From a virus, in the IMG/VR virus record IMGVR_UViG_3300046517_002961, positions 1 to 38,732 of that record: a DNA stretch of 38,732 nt. One strand, written 5' to 3'. Both the position numbers and the translations under genes were made by a program. Below, piece after piece: positions 28,232 to 35,934 of this stretch. The notes beneath the pieces were generated by a model. The model worked only from the letters and a program-made list of their open reading frames with translations, searched no databases and was not told where the DNA came from. The number at the start of each line of letters is the position of its first letter. The first letter of the stretch is position 1.

Positions 28232-28548
28232 TCAGCCTCGCGTATCTGCGTGCACAAGAGGTTAGCAGCGAAGATAAGCTGCGCCTCCAAGTCGTGCTGC
28301 TCAAAAGCCAGCTAGCCGACGCGCTGAAGGCACATGCCAAATGCGAGGCCGAAGGCAGTCAGGCGACGAAGCAGTTACAGGAGGCGCAGACGGAAGGGCA
28401 GGCGTTAATCAAGGCGCTGGAGGCCCGCGGGCTGACCGTCAATGCTCAGAATGAGATTGTGCCGTCAGCGCCCGTTCCAGCGCCTCAATCCGCCGCTCCT
28501 GATCCTGCACCACCGGCACCAGATACGCCGGCACGCGGTCATAAGTGA
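28150..28548 (+). CDS. i-spanin-like protein
   Basis: Encodes 132 residues from ATG 28150, with GGAG six bases upstream. A short basic N-terminus precedes one transmembrane helix (GHLLGFLLCVLLLVSLAYLR). A long coiled coil follows (EDKLRLQVVLLKSQLADALK, TKQLQEAQTEGQALIKALEA), then a Pro-rich tail. The architecture fits the inner-membrane subunit of a spanin pair; I do not see the outer lipoprotein partner. The last 110 bases run antisense into the tail-fibre gene. Confidence 0.65.
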   Translation: MPRLRARRDRPDGYGHLLGFLLCVLLLVSLAYLRAQEVSSEDKLRLQVVLLKSQLADALKAHAKCEAEGSQATKQLQEAQTEGQALIKALEARGLTVNAQNEIVPSAPVPAPQSAAPDPAPPAPDTPARGHK

Positions 28549-29671
28549 CCGACTGGAGCCGCCCATGTTCATCGTAAACCGCCAACGACGGATTCGCCTG
28601 TTGGACTTCCTCTGCGATGAACCCCGCCCACTCCCGTTGGTCCGTATCCACAGTGCTGTGATAGGTCACGCCGCGCAAGCCCATGATCGTGCGCTGCGCG
28701 TCCGACACCGCAATCGGTTCGATGTCATGTTTCGCGGCACGCAGCGACGTCACAATCCTTAATACATTTCCATTCGCCCCGTTGATATTCGCGGCCGACG
28801 CCGTCGTCCCCCAGGTGCCCATCGAAAACCCGGCATCTTGCATCCCGGTTGTATTGCCGCCGGCCGCATTGATGGCCGTCATATTGATCTGTCCGGCGGT
28901 CATCACGGCCGTAAACGTGGAGGCGCCCACGACGGCGAGGCCACCGGCAAACGCGCCCGTCCCGCCATTCGTCACGGAAAAGACAGAACTGCCGGCGATG
29001 CCGACGTTGCGACCCGACCAGAAATTGAGGTTCCCGGCGCCATCCGTGCCAAGGCCAGAGGCATACGTCGTGCCGTCCGAAAACATGACCGTGGAGGCCC
29101 GGCCACCCGTGCCGCTGATGAATTGCCCCACAATCGTGGACACGGGGCCATCCGAGCCCACGAGCACGAGTGGAAGTTGCGCCGCGCCGCTCGAGATGAA
29201 TTGCTGCATCGTCCACGTATTCGGAGAGCCGAGGAGGCCGACGCCGGTGAGGCCGGTGCCTGAGCCGGTAAACGTCGTGGCGGCCACCGTGCCCGCCATC
29301 GTCACGGTCGTGCCGGATTCCGTCAGGAGGCTGTCGGACAGTGACGTGGCCGAGGTGAATTTCGACAACTTCCCCGTCGTGCCACTGACTGAGGAGCCCG
29401 CCGCGAGCCCGACGCCATTGAAGAACAACGAGCCGGAAATGGAATAGAGCTTATTCGTCGTGATGGCGGGGGCGCCTTGACTGGGGAGGACCACAGCGGC
29501 CGTCGTGATGCCGCTCCCGGCCAACGGTGCGCCGCTGCCGAGCGGGCAGGCGACACAGATAGACGTCGCCGCCGGGGAGGTCGTGACCAGCGTCGTAAAC
29601 GCTCCCGGGCGAGGCTGGGCGGAGACTGAAGCCGCGATGAGCAGGAGCCCGAGCGTGAAGAAGGTTTTCAT
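28439..29671 (-). CDS. Tail fibre with signal peptide and C-terminal S74 chaperone/peptidase domain
   Basis: Encodes 410 residues. MKTFFTLGLLLIAASVSAQ is a strong signal peptide. The shaft is Ser/Thr/Gly-rich with fibre-type motifs (NKLYSISGSLFFNGVGL, GTTGKLSKFTS, TGSGTGLTG). From about residue 303 the chain is a peptidase S74 (intramolecular chaperone) domain: SLRAAKHDIEPI with S309 and K314 five residues apart, as in the family's Ser-Lys dyad, then WAGFIAEEV and a coiled coil ending RRIEALERAL. Self-cleavage before S309 would release the last 102 residues after trimerisation. It lies last in the tail operon. The export signal is unexpected for a virion fibre. Confidence 0.88.
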   Translation of the reverse strand: MKTFFTLGLLLIAASVSAQPRPGAFTTLVTTSPAATSICVACPLGSGAPLAGSGITTAAVVLPSQGAPAITTNKLYSISGSLFFNGVGLAAGSSVSGTTGKLSKFTSATSLSDSLLTESGTTVTMAGTVAATTFTGSGTGLTGVGLLGSPNTWTMQQFISSGAAQLPLVLVGSDGPVSTIVGQFISGTGGRASTVMFSDGTTYASGLGTDGAGNLNFWSGRNVGIAGSSVFSVTNGGTGAFAGGLAVVGASTFTAVMTAGQINMTAINAAGGNTTGMQDAGFSMGTWGTTASAANINGANGNVLRIVTSLRAAKHDIEPIAVSDAQRTIMGLRGVTYHSTVDTDQREWAGFIAEEVQQANPSLAVYDEHGRLQSVTYDRVPAYLVPVVQDQERRIEALERALTAQSHSEH

Positions 29672-30354
29672 TAGGCGGTTTTCACTAACTGAATGGCCCA
29701 GGCAAAGCCCGAGCCCGTATCGACCTTAGCCTTGATGCCGTAATTCTTGACGGCGCCCGGCGCGGCAAAGACAATCGCCCCGCTCGTGGCGACGTTGCCC
29801 GCCGCATTCGACCCCAGCATCTCCGCAATCGGCGTATCCGGCGCGCCGTCTGTGAGATTCACTAAGGCCACCCCGACTTGTGCCACGCCGAGCGTGCTCA
29901 AGAGCATGCCCTGCAGCTTATAGGTGCCAGGGGCGAGCGTGGCGCTATCCAACGGAAAGATCGCCGTGCCCGCGTGGCAACTGGCGAAGGTGGGGCCAGA
30001 CGGATAGCCGGTCGTAATGGGCGAGGTCGGATCCCCGAAGAAGTTGAAGACATCATAGACGCCGGACGTCACGAGGCCCACCGAGGGCACCGGATCCGTG
30101 GTGTCCACGACGACGCCGAGGGCATCCGTGAGGATGAATTTGTAGCTCGTCGCCGCCAAGTAAATCTTGTAACGGCCCCCGGCTGACAAGACGATGGGGT
30201 TCGTATTCGGCACGAGCAGATCGGCATCCGTATACGTCGTCGCCGGCGTCGAGGTGCCCGCGGCATAGGTCCAGAGGAACCCGCCATCGAGCGGGAAGGC
30301 GTCATCGTCCAAGCCTTGCGGGAAGGCATACGGGGCTAAGGTTCCAAGGCTCAC
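29671..30354 (-). CDS. Tail fibre adaptor or head-binding protein
   Basis: Encodes 227 residues from GTG 30354 (GTGA overlap). The first 90 residues (GGFLWTYAAGTSTPATTYTD, NPIVLSAGGRYKIYL, YKFILTDALGVVVDTTD) match the common head-binding or adaptor module of podophage tailspikes and fibres. The C-terminal 110 residues form a separate beta-rich domain (YKLQGMLLSTLGVAQVGVAL). It lies directly upstream of the S74 fibre, so it probably attaches that fibre or the adhesin to the virion. Confidence 0.75.
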   Translation of the reverse strand: MSLGTLAPYAFPQGLDDDAFPLDGGFLWTYAAGTSTPATTYTDADLLVPNTNPIVLSAGGRYKIYLAATSYKFILTDALGVVVDTTDPVPSVGLVTSGVYDVFNFFGDPTSPITTGYPSGPTFASCHAGTAIFPLDSATLAPGTYKLQGMLLSTLGVAQVGVALVNLTDGAPDTPIAEMLGSNAAGNVATSGAIVFAAPGAVKNYGIKAKVDTGSGFAWAIQLVKTA

Positions 30355-31265
30355 GGCGTGGCTCCATACTTCGGCATCAGCGATTTCTGGCCCTTGCGTG
30401 CCCTGGCGGCCATGTCGGCGTTCATCTCGGCCTCAGACGGCGTCCCGAGGCGTTTGGCGAGCTCCGCCGCCGGATTCATGGGCGCGGGCGGGCGATTGCC
30501 GAGGACGGTCTGGAGGGCTTGATCCGGGGCCACGCCGCGCTTGATGAGCATGGCCGCGTTGTTCACTTCGGCCGCCTGCGGGGCCACTTTCGCCGTATCG
30601 AAGGCCTTCAGGGCCGCCTTGAAGGCGTCCGGCGTCGACATTGGCACGGAAGCCGCGGCAGCCGCCTCAGGAGCCGCCACGGCTGGCGAGGCGGGCGCAG
30701 GTGAGGCGACCGGGGCAGGTGTAGGGGTCTGGGCCTGTGCGGGCACTGGAGCCGCTTGGGCTGGCGCAGGAGCCGCCGGCGGGGCTTCAGGCGGCGCGGC
30801 CTTGCCCTTATAGGCTTCCACGATATCGTTGATGATGCTGGCAGCTTCCTGTGGTTTCTTGACGAAGCTTGGTTTGATGAATTCCAGAAGCTTCCCGGCC
30901 AATTTCTCCCCCACGGTCGCCTTAAGGCTACTCACCGCCCCGCTGACGGCTTTCGCAGCCAGTGGCCCGCCAACGACGGCGACTTGTGCCAGCCCAGCGG
31001 GGGAAAGGATTGAATCGATGGCATCGACGCCAGTCGGCCGCCAGAGCGGCGTCTCCAGTTTTTCACGCAAGGCCGGACCGACCGGCGAGGCGAGGTCATT
31101 CGGGTCATTGCTCTTCAGATACTCCATCGTCGCCGCAGTCGGGTTGGGCGAGGCTTTGATCTGGTCGAACGTGGAGCGCGGATCAGCAGGCGGGGCCGCG
31201 GCGGCGGGTTCTGACCAGCCTTCCTGCTGTAATTGCTCCAGCGTTTTGCCCGGCCCTACTGCCAT
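30351..31265 (-). CDS. Putative ejection/internal virion protein with Pro/Ala linker
   Basis: Encodes 304 residues. The N-terminus is polar (MAVGPGKTLEQLQQEGWSEP). The middle has a hydrophobic, helical segment (SILSPAGLAQVAVVGGPLAA, SSLKATVGEKLAGKLLEFIK), then a Pro/Ala linker (PAPAQAAPVPAQAQTPTPAP). The C-terminus is basic. Composition and the neighbouring helical genes suggest a DNA-ejection protein. It overlaps the upstream gene by ten bases. Confidence 0.6.
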   Translation of the reverse strand: MAVGPGKTLEQLQQEGWSEPAAAAPPADPRSTFDQIKASPNPTAATMEYLKSNDPNDLASPVGPALREKLETPLWRPTGVDAIDSILSPAGLAQVAVVGGPLAAKAVSGAVSSLKATVGEKLAGKLLEFIKPSFVKKPQEAASIINDIVEAYKGKAAPPEAPPAAPAPAQAAPVPAQAQTPTPAPVASPAPASPAVAAPEAAAAASVPMSTPDAFKAALKAFDTAKVAPQAAEVNNAAMLIKRGVAPDQALQTVLGNRPPAPMNPAAELAKRLGTPSEAEMNADMAARARKGQKSLMPKYGATP

Positions 31266-32617
31266 GTCTTGCCGCCATCGGTTGAGACGACTTGTCTCCG
31301 CTCTCCCTTACTGTTCGTCAGGACTTTGATTTGCCGTAACGGATTGAGGCTTACGGCTTCGAGCTTCTGTCGGCGGTCGTCTTCTAATTCCGTCGGGGCG
31401 AGGTTGCGCAAATAGGCCATCTCGCCTTCCCGGTTCGTTTCGGCCGTCTTGCCCTGCCGCTCGATAGATTCCTTCATAAACTTCGTCAAGGCATCCGTAT
31501 TCGCGGCCACGGGTTGCCCGGTCAGCCATGTCAGAGCCCCAGCCACATCGCCCTTCGCTGTGCGCTGCTGAAATTCGCGCATCAAGCCTTCGCCGGCTGG
31601 GCTGCTCCCAGCCGTCAGCTTCGCCAGGCCCATCGCTAACTCATTCATCTGCACGCGCGGAATATCGTAGCCGCCTGTTTTCGGGTTATAGGTCTGTTCG
31701 AACAGCGATAGCAGGTGATTCGCCTGCTGCACTTTGGCATCTTCAAGGCCGATCCCGCCTGAACGACTAGACATCCCCCGCAACAGCGCCGTGCGATATT
31801 GCTGCTCCAGTTTGCCCTGATCTGGCGCCGCAGATTTATTGCGCTCGATGGCGACTCGCTGGGCCTCAAGATTGACGCGCTGTTGTTCTAAGGTATTGCG
31901 CGTGGCACCCTGTGCCGTCGCGGCCTGCCGCGCGACAGCTTCGGCCTGCTGGTTGGCCGTCAGGCCCGTGGGCGACGTGCCGGCGTTGATCTTCTGCTCC
32001 TGCGCGGATTTGGCCGCCGCCCCTGGAATCTCCGCCGCTGTCTTCAGATCGGACTGCTTCTGCCAGCCCTGCACTTGCTGCTTGATCCAGTCCGGCCCGT
32101 TTTTCAGCGCCTCTTGCCGCATAAGGTCCGCTTGCGCCTTGAAGTCTGGCACTTTCGCTTCGATGACTTTCAGCCCCGTTTCGAAGGCGAGCGGGTTGTA
32201 CTCATGCGCCGCGACCTCATTCGCCGCCGCGCTGATCAAGTTCTGCGTCGATTCCTGCGCCTTGCCCATCGCTTCTTTGTAATGCGCGACCGATTCGTTA
32301 TGCTTATCGGCCGCCTCTTGAATCTTCGCCACGCTCGCATCGAAGGCCGCGAGATGTTCCGGCGCCTTGGCCTGAATCTGCGCCCGCACGGCGTCCGGCG
32401 TCAGATTCGCGTTGCCGATAATCGCGTTGAAGGTGTCGGCGGATTGTTGCTGCTTCTGCCGCTCAGCGATCTGCTGCTGCCGCTCTTGTTCCAGCGTCTT
32501 CGCGGATTGGATCTCCTGCTGCTGCCGCTGTAGCAGACCAATCTGCCCCAACGCCTGAAAGGGCGAATTGAAGCCCTGCGGGGGCGGCGTCTGGTAGATG
32601 GAGGTATCGATCGGCAT
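31256..32617 (-). CDS. Putative ejection protein, long coiled coil
   Basis: Encodes 453 residues, nearly all helical, with Gln/Ala/Glu-rich coiled coils (LLQRQQQEIQSAKTLEQERQ, then IQEAADKHNESVAHYKEAMG, and RNTLEQQRVNLEAQRVAIER). It ends RQVVSTDGGKTWQ. There is no signal peptide. The size and composition fit P22-type ejection proteins such as gp20 or gp16, which form a channel for genome entry. Exact correspondence cannot be assigned. Confidence 0.65.
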   Translation of the reverse strand: MPIDTSIYQTPPPQGFNSPFQALGQIGLLQRQQQEIQSAKTLEQERQQQIAERQKQQQSADTFNAIIGNANLTPDAVRAQIQAKAPEHLAAFDASVAKIQEAADKHNESVAHYKEAMGKAQESTQNLISAAANEVAAHEYNPLAFETGLKVIEAKVPDFKAQADLMRQEALKNGPDWIKQQVQGWQKQSDLKTAAEIPGAAAKSAQEQKINAGTSPTGLTANQQAEAVARQAATAQGATRNTLEQQRVNLEAQRVAIERNKSAAPDQGKLEQQYRTALLRGMSSRSGGIGLEDAKVQQANHLLSLFEQTYNPKTGGYDIPRVQMNELAMGLAKLTAGSSPAGEGLMREFQQRTAKGDVAGALTWLTGQPVAANTDALTKFMKESIERQGKTAETNREGEMAYLRNLAPTELEDDRRQKLEAVSLNPLRQIKVLTNSKGERRQVVSTDGGKTWQ

Positions 32618-32619
32618 GG

Positions 32620-34260
32620 CTAGAGCGCGGCCTGTGGGCCTTGATCAGTCGGTTTTTGAAACAAGCCTGGATTGTATTCTGAGCCTGGGTTATAACTCGC
32701 CTGCCCCGTCTGCGATGGCAATTGCCCGGCGGCGTAGAGCCCTGCGGCGCCTTGCGGTTGCTGATACTGGTTATAGAGCGACAGGCCCGCGCCGTAATTC
32801 GCGAGATTCCCCAGCGTGCCGCCCCAGTTCTGTCCTTGTTGCTGCGATCCGGCCGCGGCAGCATTGCCGATGCCCTCATAGGCGTTCGTCGCCTGGTTGC
32901 CGTAATTGATGCCCGCCGCGCCCATCTGGCCATTGGCCTGCATCCCGAGCTGCGCGAGCGAATAGTTGTTGTTGAATTGCTGCTGGTTCGCGCCCTGGTT
33001 CATCTGCCACGTATTCGCCGCCTGTCCGTAGTTCTGCCCCTGCTGATTCAAGCCGAAATTGGCATATCCAAGGCCGAGATTTCCCTGTCCGAGCGCCAGC
33101 GAATTGGCCCCCTGCTGATAGCCCAACCCCAACTGCCCTTGCCCCAGCGCATTCTGCACGTTGGCCTGATAGGCATTGAGGCCGGTCTGCGCGTTCAGGC
33201 CATACGCGCTCGCGGCGTTCGCCTGATTCGCTTGCTGCGTGTTGAACCCCATGCCAGCATTGAACTGACCCGCTTGCAGGTTCGCGCCCTGGTTCGCCAG
33301 CGCCGCCTGCTGCTGATACTGATTCGACAACCCATACGCCTGCGCATTCGCCGCATTGTTGGCCTGTCCAAACGCCAGCGTGTTGCCCGTGTTCGTCTGA
33401 TACTGATTCAGGCTGTTGTTATACATCTGCTGGTATTGCTGGCCCGCGAGATTCGCCGCCTGATCCTGCAAGGCTTTCCACTCATTCGACCCGCGCGCAA
33501 TGCCTGACGCCGCCCCTGAATTGACCAGCGACTGCATCGCCTGCTGCTGGGCATACTGGAACTGCGGATTGTTCTGCATATCCGCTTGGGTTGGCGCCTG
33601 GAAGCCGGTCGGGTTCGCTAGCGTCTGCGCCTGCAAGGCTTGCGGCCCCTGCACTTGCTGCGGCGTGACGTTCCCCGGCTGCTGAATCTGCTGGGGCGTA
33701 TACGGCGCCGGGGCCTGATACGCGCCCTGCTGTGGGGCATTCTGAAAGTCTTGCCCAGCCTTCGGCACTTGCGGATTGGCCAATGTGCCAGGGTTGCCAC
33801 CTGATTCCGGAGGCACCGTCCCAGCGAGCTCCCCGCCGATCCGTCCGTTCTGCCCATATTGGCCAGGGCCAAACCAATAGGCGATATTCTGCGGCGTCAT
33901 GCCGCCTGTCTGCTGAATCTTCTGGGCCATGTAGGCGATGTCGGTCGGCCCTGAGCCCGGCGCGCCGGGCGTCTTGCCTTGCGACTGATAGAACTGCGTC
34001 AGCGCCTGCATAACGTCGCTGCCCGGAGCGGGCATCCCGCCCCCACCACCCGGCTGGCCGCCGCCGGTCTGCTGCGTCAGCCACGAGGGCGCCCCGCCCT
34101 GAAACTGCTGCGTCATCGACCCATCGGCGTTGCGCGTGAAGTATTGGCCGCCCTGCGAATACACGGGCACGCCATCGGGTGCCGTGGCCACCTGCGCCAT
34201 CCCCTGCGGCTGACCCTGCTGATTGACGCCAGCGACTTGCTGATCGAACCAGTCGGCCAT
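32620..34260 (-). CDS. Q/N/G-rich virion protein, putative ejection protein
   Basis: Encodes 546 residues from ATG 34260, with GGAG six bases upstream. The sequence is dominated by Q, N, G and A with no hydrophobic helices. From about residue 280 it carries irregular short repeats of AN-Q-A-GLN type (for example LNAYQANVQNALGQGQLGLG and YANFGLNQQGQNYGQAANTW). Such composition is seen in phage internal or ejection proteins and in prion-like linkers. It is coupled to neighbours on both sides. Confidence 0.65.
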   Translation of the reverse strand: MADWFDQQVAGVNQQGQPQGMAQVATAPDGVPVYSQGGQYFTRNADGSMTQQFQGGAPSWLTQQTGGGQPGGGGGMPAPGSDVMQALTQFYQSQGKTPGAPGSGPTDIAYMAQKIQQTGGMTPQNIAYWFGPGQYGQNGRIGGELAGTVPPESGGNPGTLANPQVPKAGQDFQNAPQQGAYQAPAPYTPQQIQQPGNVTPQQVQGPQALQAQTLANPTGFQAPTQADMQNNPQFQYAQQQAMQSLVNSGAASGIARGSNEWKALQDQAANLAGQQYQQMYNNSLNQYQTNTGNTLAFGQANNAANAQAYGLSNQYQQQAALANQGANLQAGQFNAGMGFNTQQANQANAASAYGLNAQTGLNAYQANVQNALGQGQLGLGYQQGANSLALGQGNLGLGYANFGLNQQGQNYGQAANTWQMNQGANQQQFNNNYSLAQLGMQANGQMGAAGINYGNQATNAYEGIGNAAAAGSQQQGQNWGGTLGNLANYGAGLSLYNQYQQPQGAAGLYAAGQLPSQTGQASYNPGSEYNPGLFQKPTDQGPQAAL

Positions 34261-34391
34261 CAGCGTCTCCGCTCCCAATTGTGGACACAGTCAGTCACGA
34301 GGCGCCCCGTTACGTGTCGATGCCATGCGGCATACGCCGCGCGCCACCGAAGCACGTCCTGCCAATCCATCCAGCGAGTTAAAAGCGCCAC
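34260..34391 (-). CDS. Very small protein between ejection genes
   Basis: Encodes 43 residues from GTG 34391. It starts VALLTRWMDWQDVLRWRAAY, then AAWHRHVTGRLVTDCVHNW, ending RRR. It contains five Trp residues. The stop overlaps the next ATG as TGATG, and the GTG lies just after the previous stop. The packing makes a real gene plausible. No known function. Confidence 0.5.
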   Translation of the reverse strand: MALLTRWMDWQDVLRWRAAYAAWHRHVTGRLVTDCVHNWERRR

Positions 34392-34392
34392 A

Positions 34393-34866
34393 TTAGCCCA
34401 TCACTTTCGCGCCGCGCTGCATCGCTTCCGGCACCCGCGCCCGAGGGAACCCCTGAATCGTCCGACCGTCCGGCGTCTGAATCGTCACGGTGTCGCCCTG
34501 CCCGCCCGGCGTCGGCATCCCGGCTTGTGGCCCCGGAGGCGCGCCCAGCGTGCCCATCGACGGCATCTGCTGCGAGGGCATCTGGGGCAGGTTCGGCTTC
34601 GGCACGCCCTGCTGATAGTTCGCTGGGCTGAACTGGTTCGCGGGCTGCGCGGCCATCTGCCCAAGGCGTCCGAGCGTCATCTGTCCGGCCTGCTGATACG
34701 GCGCGGCCGCCTGCTGCTGGTTGCCATAGACCTGTTGCTGCACGGCCAGCGCCTTTTGCGCGGCGTCCGTCTGCGCATCGACGGCTTTCGTCGTCTGATG
34801 ACTCTTAATCGCGGCTTCCCCGATGCCGCCCGCCACGCCGATAATGAGCGGAATAATCGCAGGCAT
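34393..34866 (-). CDS. Putative ejection protein, P22 gp7-like N-terminus
   Basis: Encodes 157 residues. The hydrophobic, glycine-rich N-terminus (PAIIPLIIGVAGGIGEAAIK) followed by a Gln-rich coiled coil (AQKALAVQQQVYGNQQQAAA) is a common start of P22-type DNA-ejection proteins. The rest is Pro/Gln/Met-rich (QMPSQQMPSMGTLGAPPGP). It is the first of the ejection group after the GNAT gene. Shorter than P22 gp7. Confidence 0.65.
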   Translation of the reverse strand: MPAIIPLIIGVAGGIGEAAIKSHQTTKAVDAQTDAAQKALAVQQQVYGNQQQAAAPYQQAGQMTLGRLGQMAAQPANQFSPANYQQGVPKPNLPQMPSQQMPSMGTLGAPPGPQAGMPTPGGQGDTVTIQTPDGRTIQGFPRARVPEAMQRGAKVMG

Positions 34867-35226
34867 CTAAGACATCCTGACTGGCACGGCGAAATGCTCG
34901 CCGGGCAATGGCACGCCATGACCGTGCAGAATCAAATGTTTGACCTCGTCCGTGACGGCCGTCGTGCAGACGACGCGAATCCCCAGCCGCGCGCACTCGG
35001 CCTTGACGGCATGCCAGAGGCGCCCGAAGACCGTTGTCTTGCGGAAGGCCGGATGCACCCAGAGGCATTCGACATGCCAGACCGGCATCAGCACATGACA
35101 GGCGATAATCGAGCCGTCGTCGTGCTCCACCACGACCGCCCGCGAGCCATCCGGAAAGGGCACGCCTGCGGCTTCCGTGTCAGCCAGTCGATACCACTCG
35201 TCAGGCGGCAGGATGCGCGTGATCAT
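34867..35226 (-). CDS. GNAT-like acetyltransferase in the neck module
   Basis: Encodes 119 residues from ATG 35226, with AGGGGAG just upstream. The longer frame to 35283 has no ribosome site. ITRILPPDEWYRLADTEA, then VVEHDDGSIIACHVLMPVWH and LWVHPAFRKTTVFGRLWHAV follow the GNAT layout, with a weak acetyl-CoA loop (FRKTTVFGRLW). GNAT-like proteins are known beside phage internal virion genes. The activity cannot be judged. A structural derivative of the fold is possible. Confidence 0.7.
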   Translation of the reverse strand: MITRILPPDEWYRLADTEAAGVPFPDGSRAVVVEHDDGSIIACHVLMPVWHVECLWVHPAFRKTTVFGRLWHAVKAECARLGIRVVCTTAVTDEVKHLILHGHGVPLPGEHFAVPVRMS

Positions 35227-35326
35227 GCTACGCTCCCCTGACTCTGTGGCTTGAGGTAGCTCATAGTAGAGCGGTTCGCCCATTGGCGTTCAGTAGGCCG
35301 TTCGAATCGGCCCCGAGGCCACAGAG

Positions 35327-35605
35327 TCATTTTCCGATCACCGTCCAATTCGTGCCGTTATATAGGGCGGCGACGGTGAAGGCGCCCCCGCCCGTCACCA
35401 CGTCGCCCCAGCCATTGACCGTCGAATCCGTCACCATGAACACCATGCCGACCACCGGCTGCGGCAATGCGGCAAAGGCCACAGGCACCGAGTTGCCCGG
35501 CGTGCCATTCACGGCCGCACGCAGCCCCGTAAACCACTGCGACCAGATGTAGTGCAGCAGGTGCCCCTCGAGCGGCGGCGTCTGTTGCGGAAACGGCGTG
35601 ATCAT
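35327..35605 (-). CDS. Small tail/neck protein
   Basis: Encodes 92 residues: MITPFPQQTPPLEGHLLHYI, then WSQWFTGLRAAVNG, ending AALYNGTNWTVIGK. The aromatic-rich start and the GTNWTV end are often seen in small podophage tail proteins. It is coupled to the peptidase gene by ATGA. About 100 bases separate it from the next start and hold only a short GGCC/GGCC inverted repeat. Confidence 0.6.
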   Translation of the reverse strand: MITPFPQQTPPLEGHLLHYIWSQWFTGLRAAVNGTPGNSVPVAFAALPQPVVGMVFMVTDSTVNGWGDVVTGGGAFTVAALYNGTNWTVIGK

Positions 35606-35934
35606 ACGTGGAGGTGCGCCCCCATCTCCGCATGGGTCAATCCAAAATAATGCCCGAGTTCGTGTAACACGGTTTCTTCAACAGCGGCCCTGAGCCGTTG
35701 CGTATCGTCGCCGCAGGAACGCGTCAAGGCTTGGGCATAAATCACGATTTCGCTAGGCGAGGTCGCCACCCTGAACATGCTCGACCCCGTGACCGGCTCA
35801 CCCTGAAAGCGCCCCGCACACGCCGTCTGCGGATCATCCGTATCAACGAGGACGATTAAGTTCTGCAGCCGTTTCTTGAATTCAACGGGTAAGGCATCCA
35901 GAACGTCATCGACAATCGCTTCAATGTCACTCAT
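35602..35934 (-). CDS. Metzincin-like zinc metallopeptidase (zincin-like family)
   Basis: Encodes 110 residues. TVLHELGHYFGLTH near residues 89-102 is a full HExxHxxGxxH zinc-binding motif with the catalytic Glu. The upstream helices and strand (DDVLDALPVEFKKRLQNLIV, EIVIYAQAL) follow the bacterial zincin-like family PF06262 as I recall it. There is no signal or propeptide. It overlaps the gp10-like gene by ATGA. It could process virion proteins or attack a host target on entry. A purely structural role is possible. Confidence 0.85.
   Translation of the reverse strand: MSDIEAIVDDVLDALPVEFKKRLQNLIVLVDTDDPQTACAGRFQGEPVTGSSMFRVATSPSEIVIYAQALTRSCGDDTQRLRAAVEETVLHELGHYFGLTHAEMGAHLHV

Noticed and set aside
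33979-35241. Plus-strand open frame of about 420 codons opposite the ejection and GNAT genes
   Set aside because: Spans several well-packed minus-strand genes and has Arg/His-rich shadow composition.
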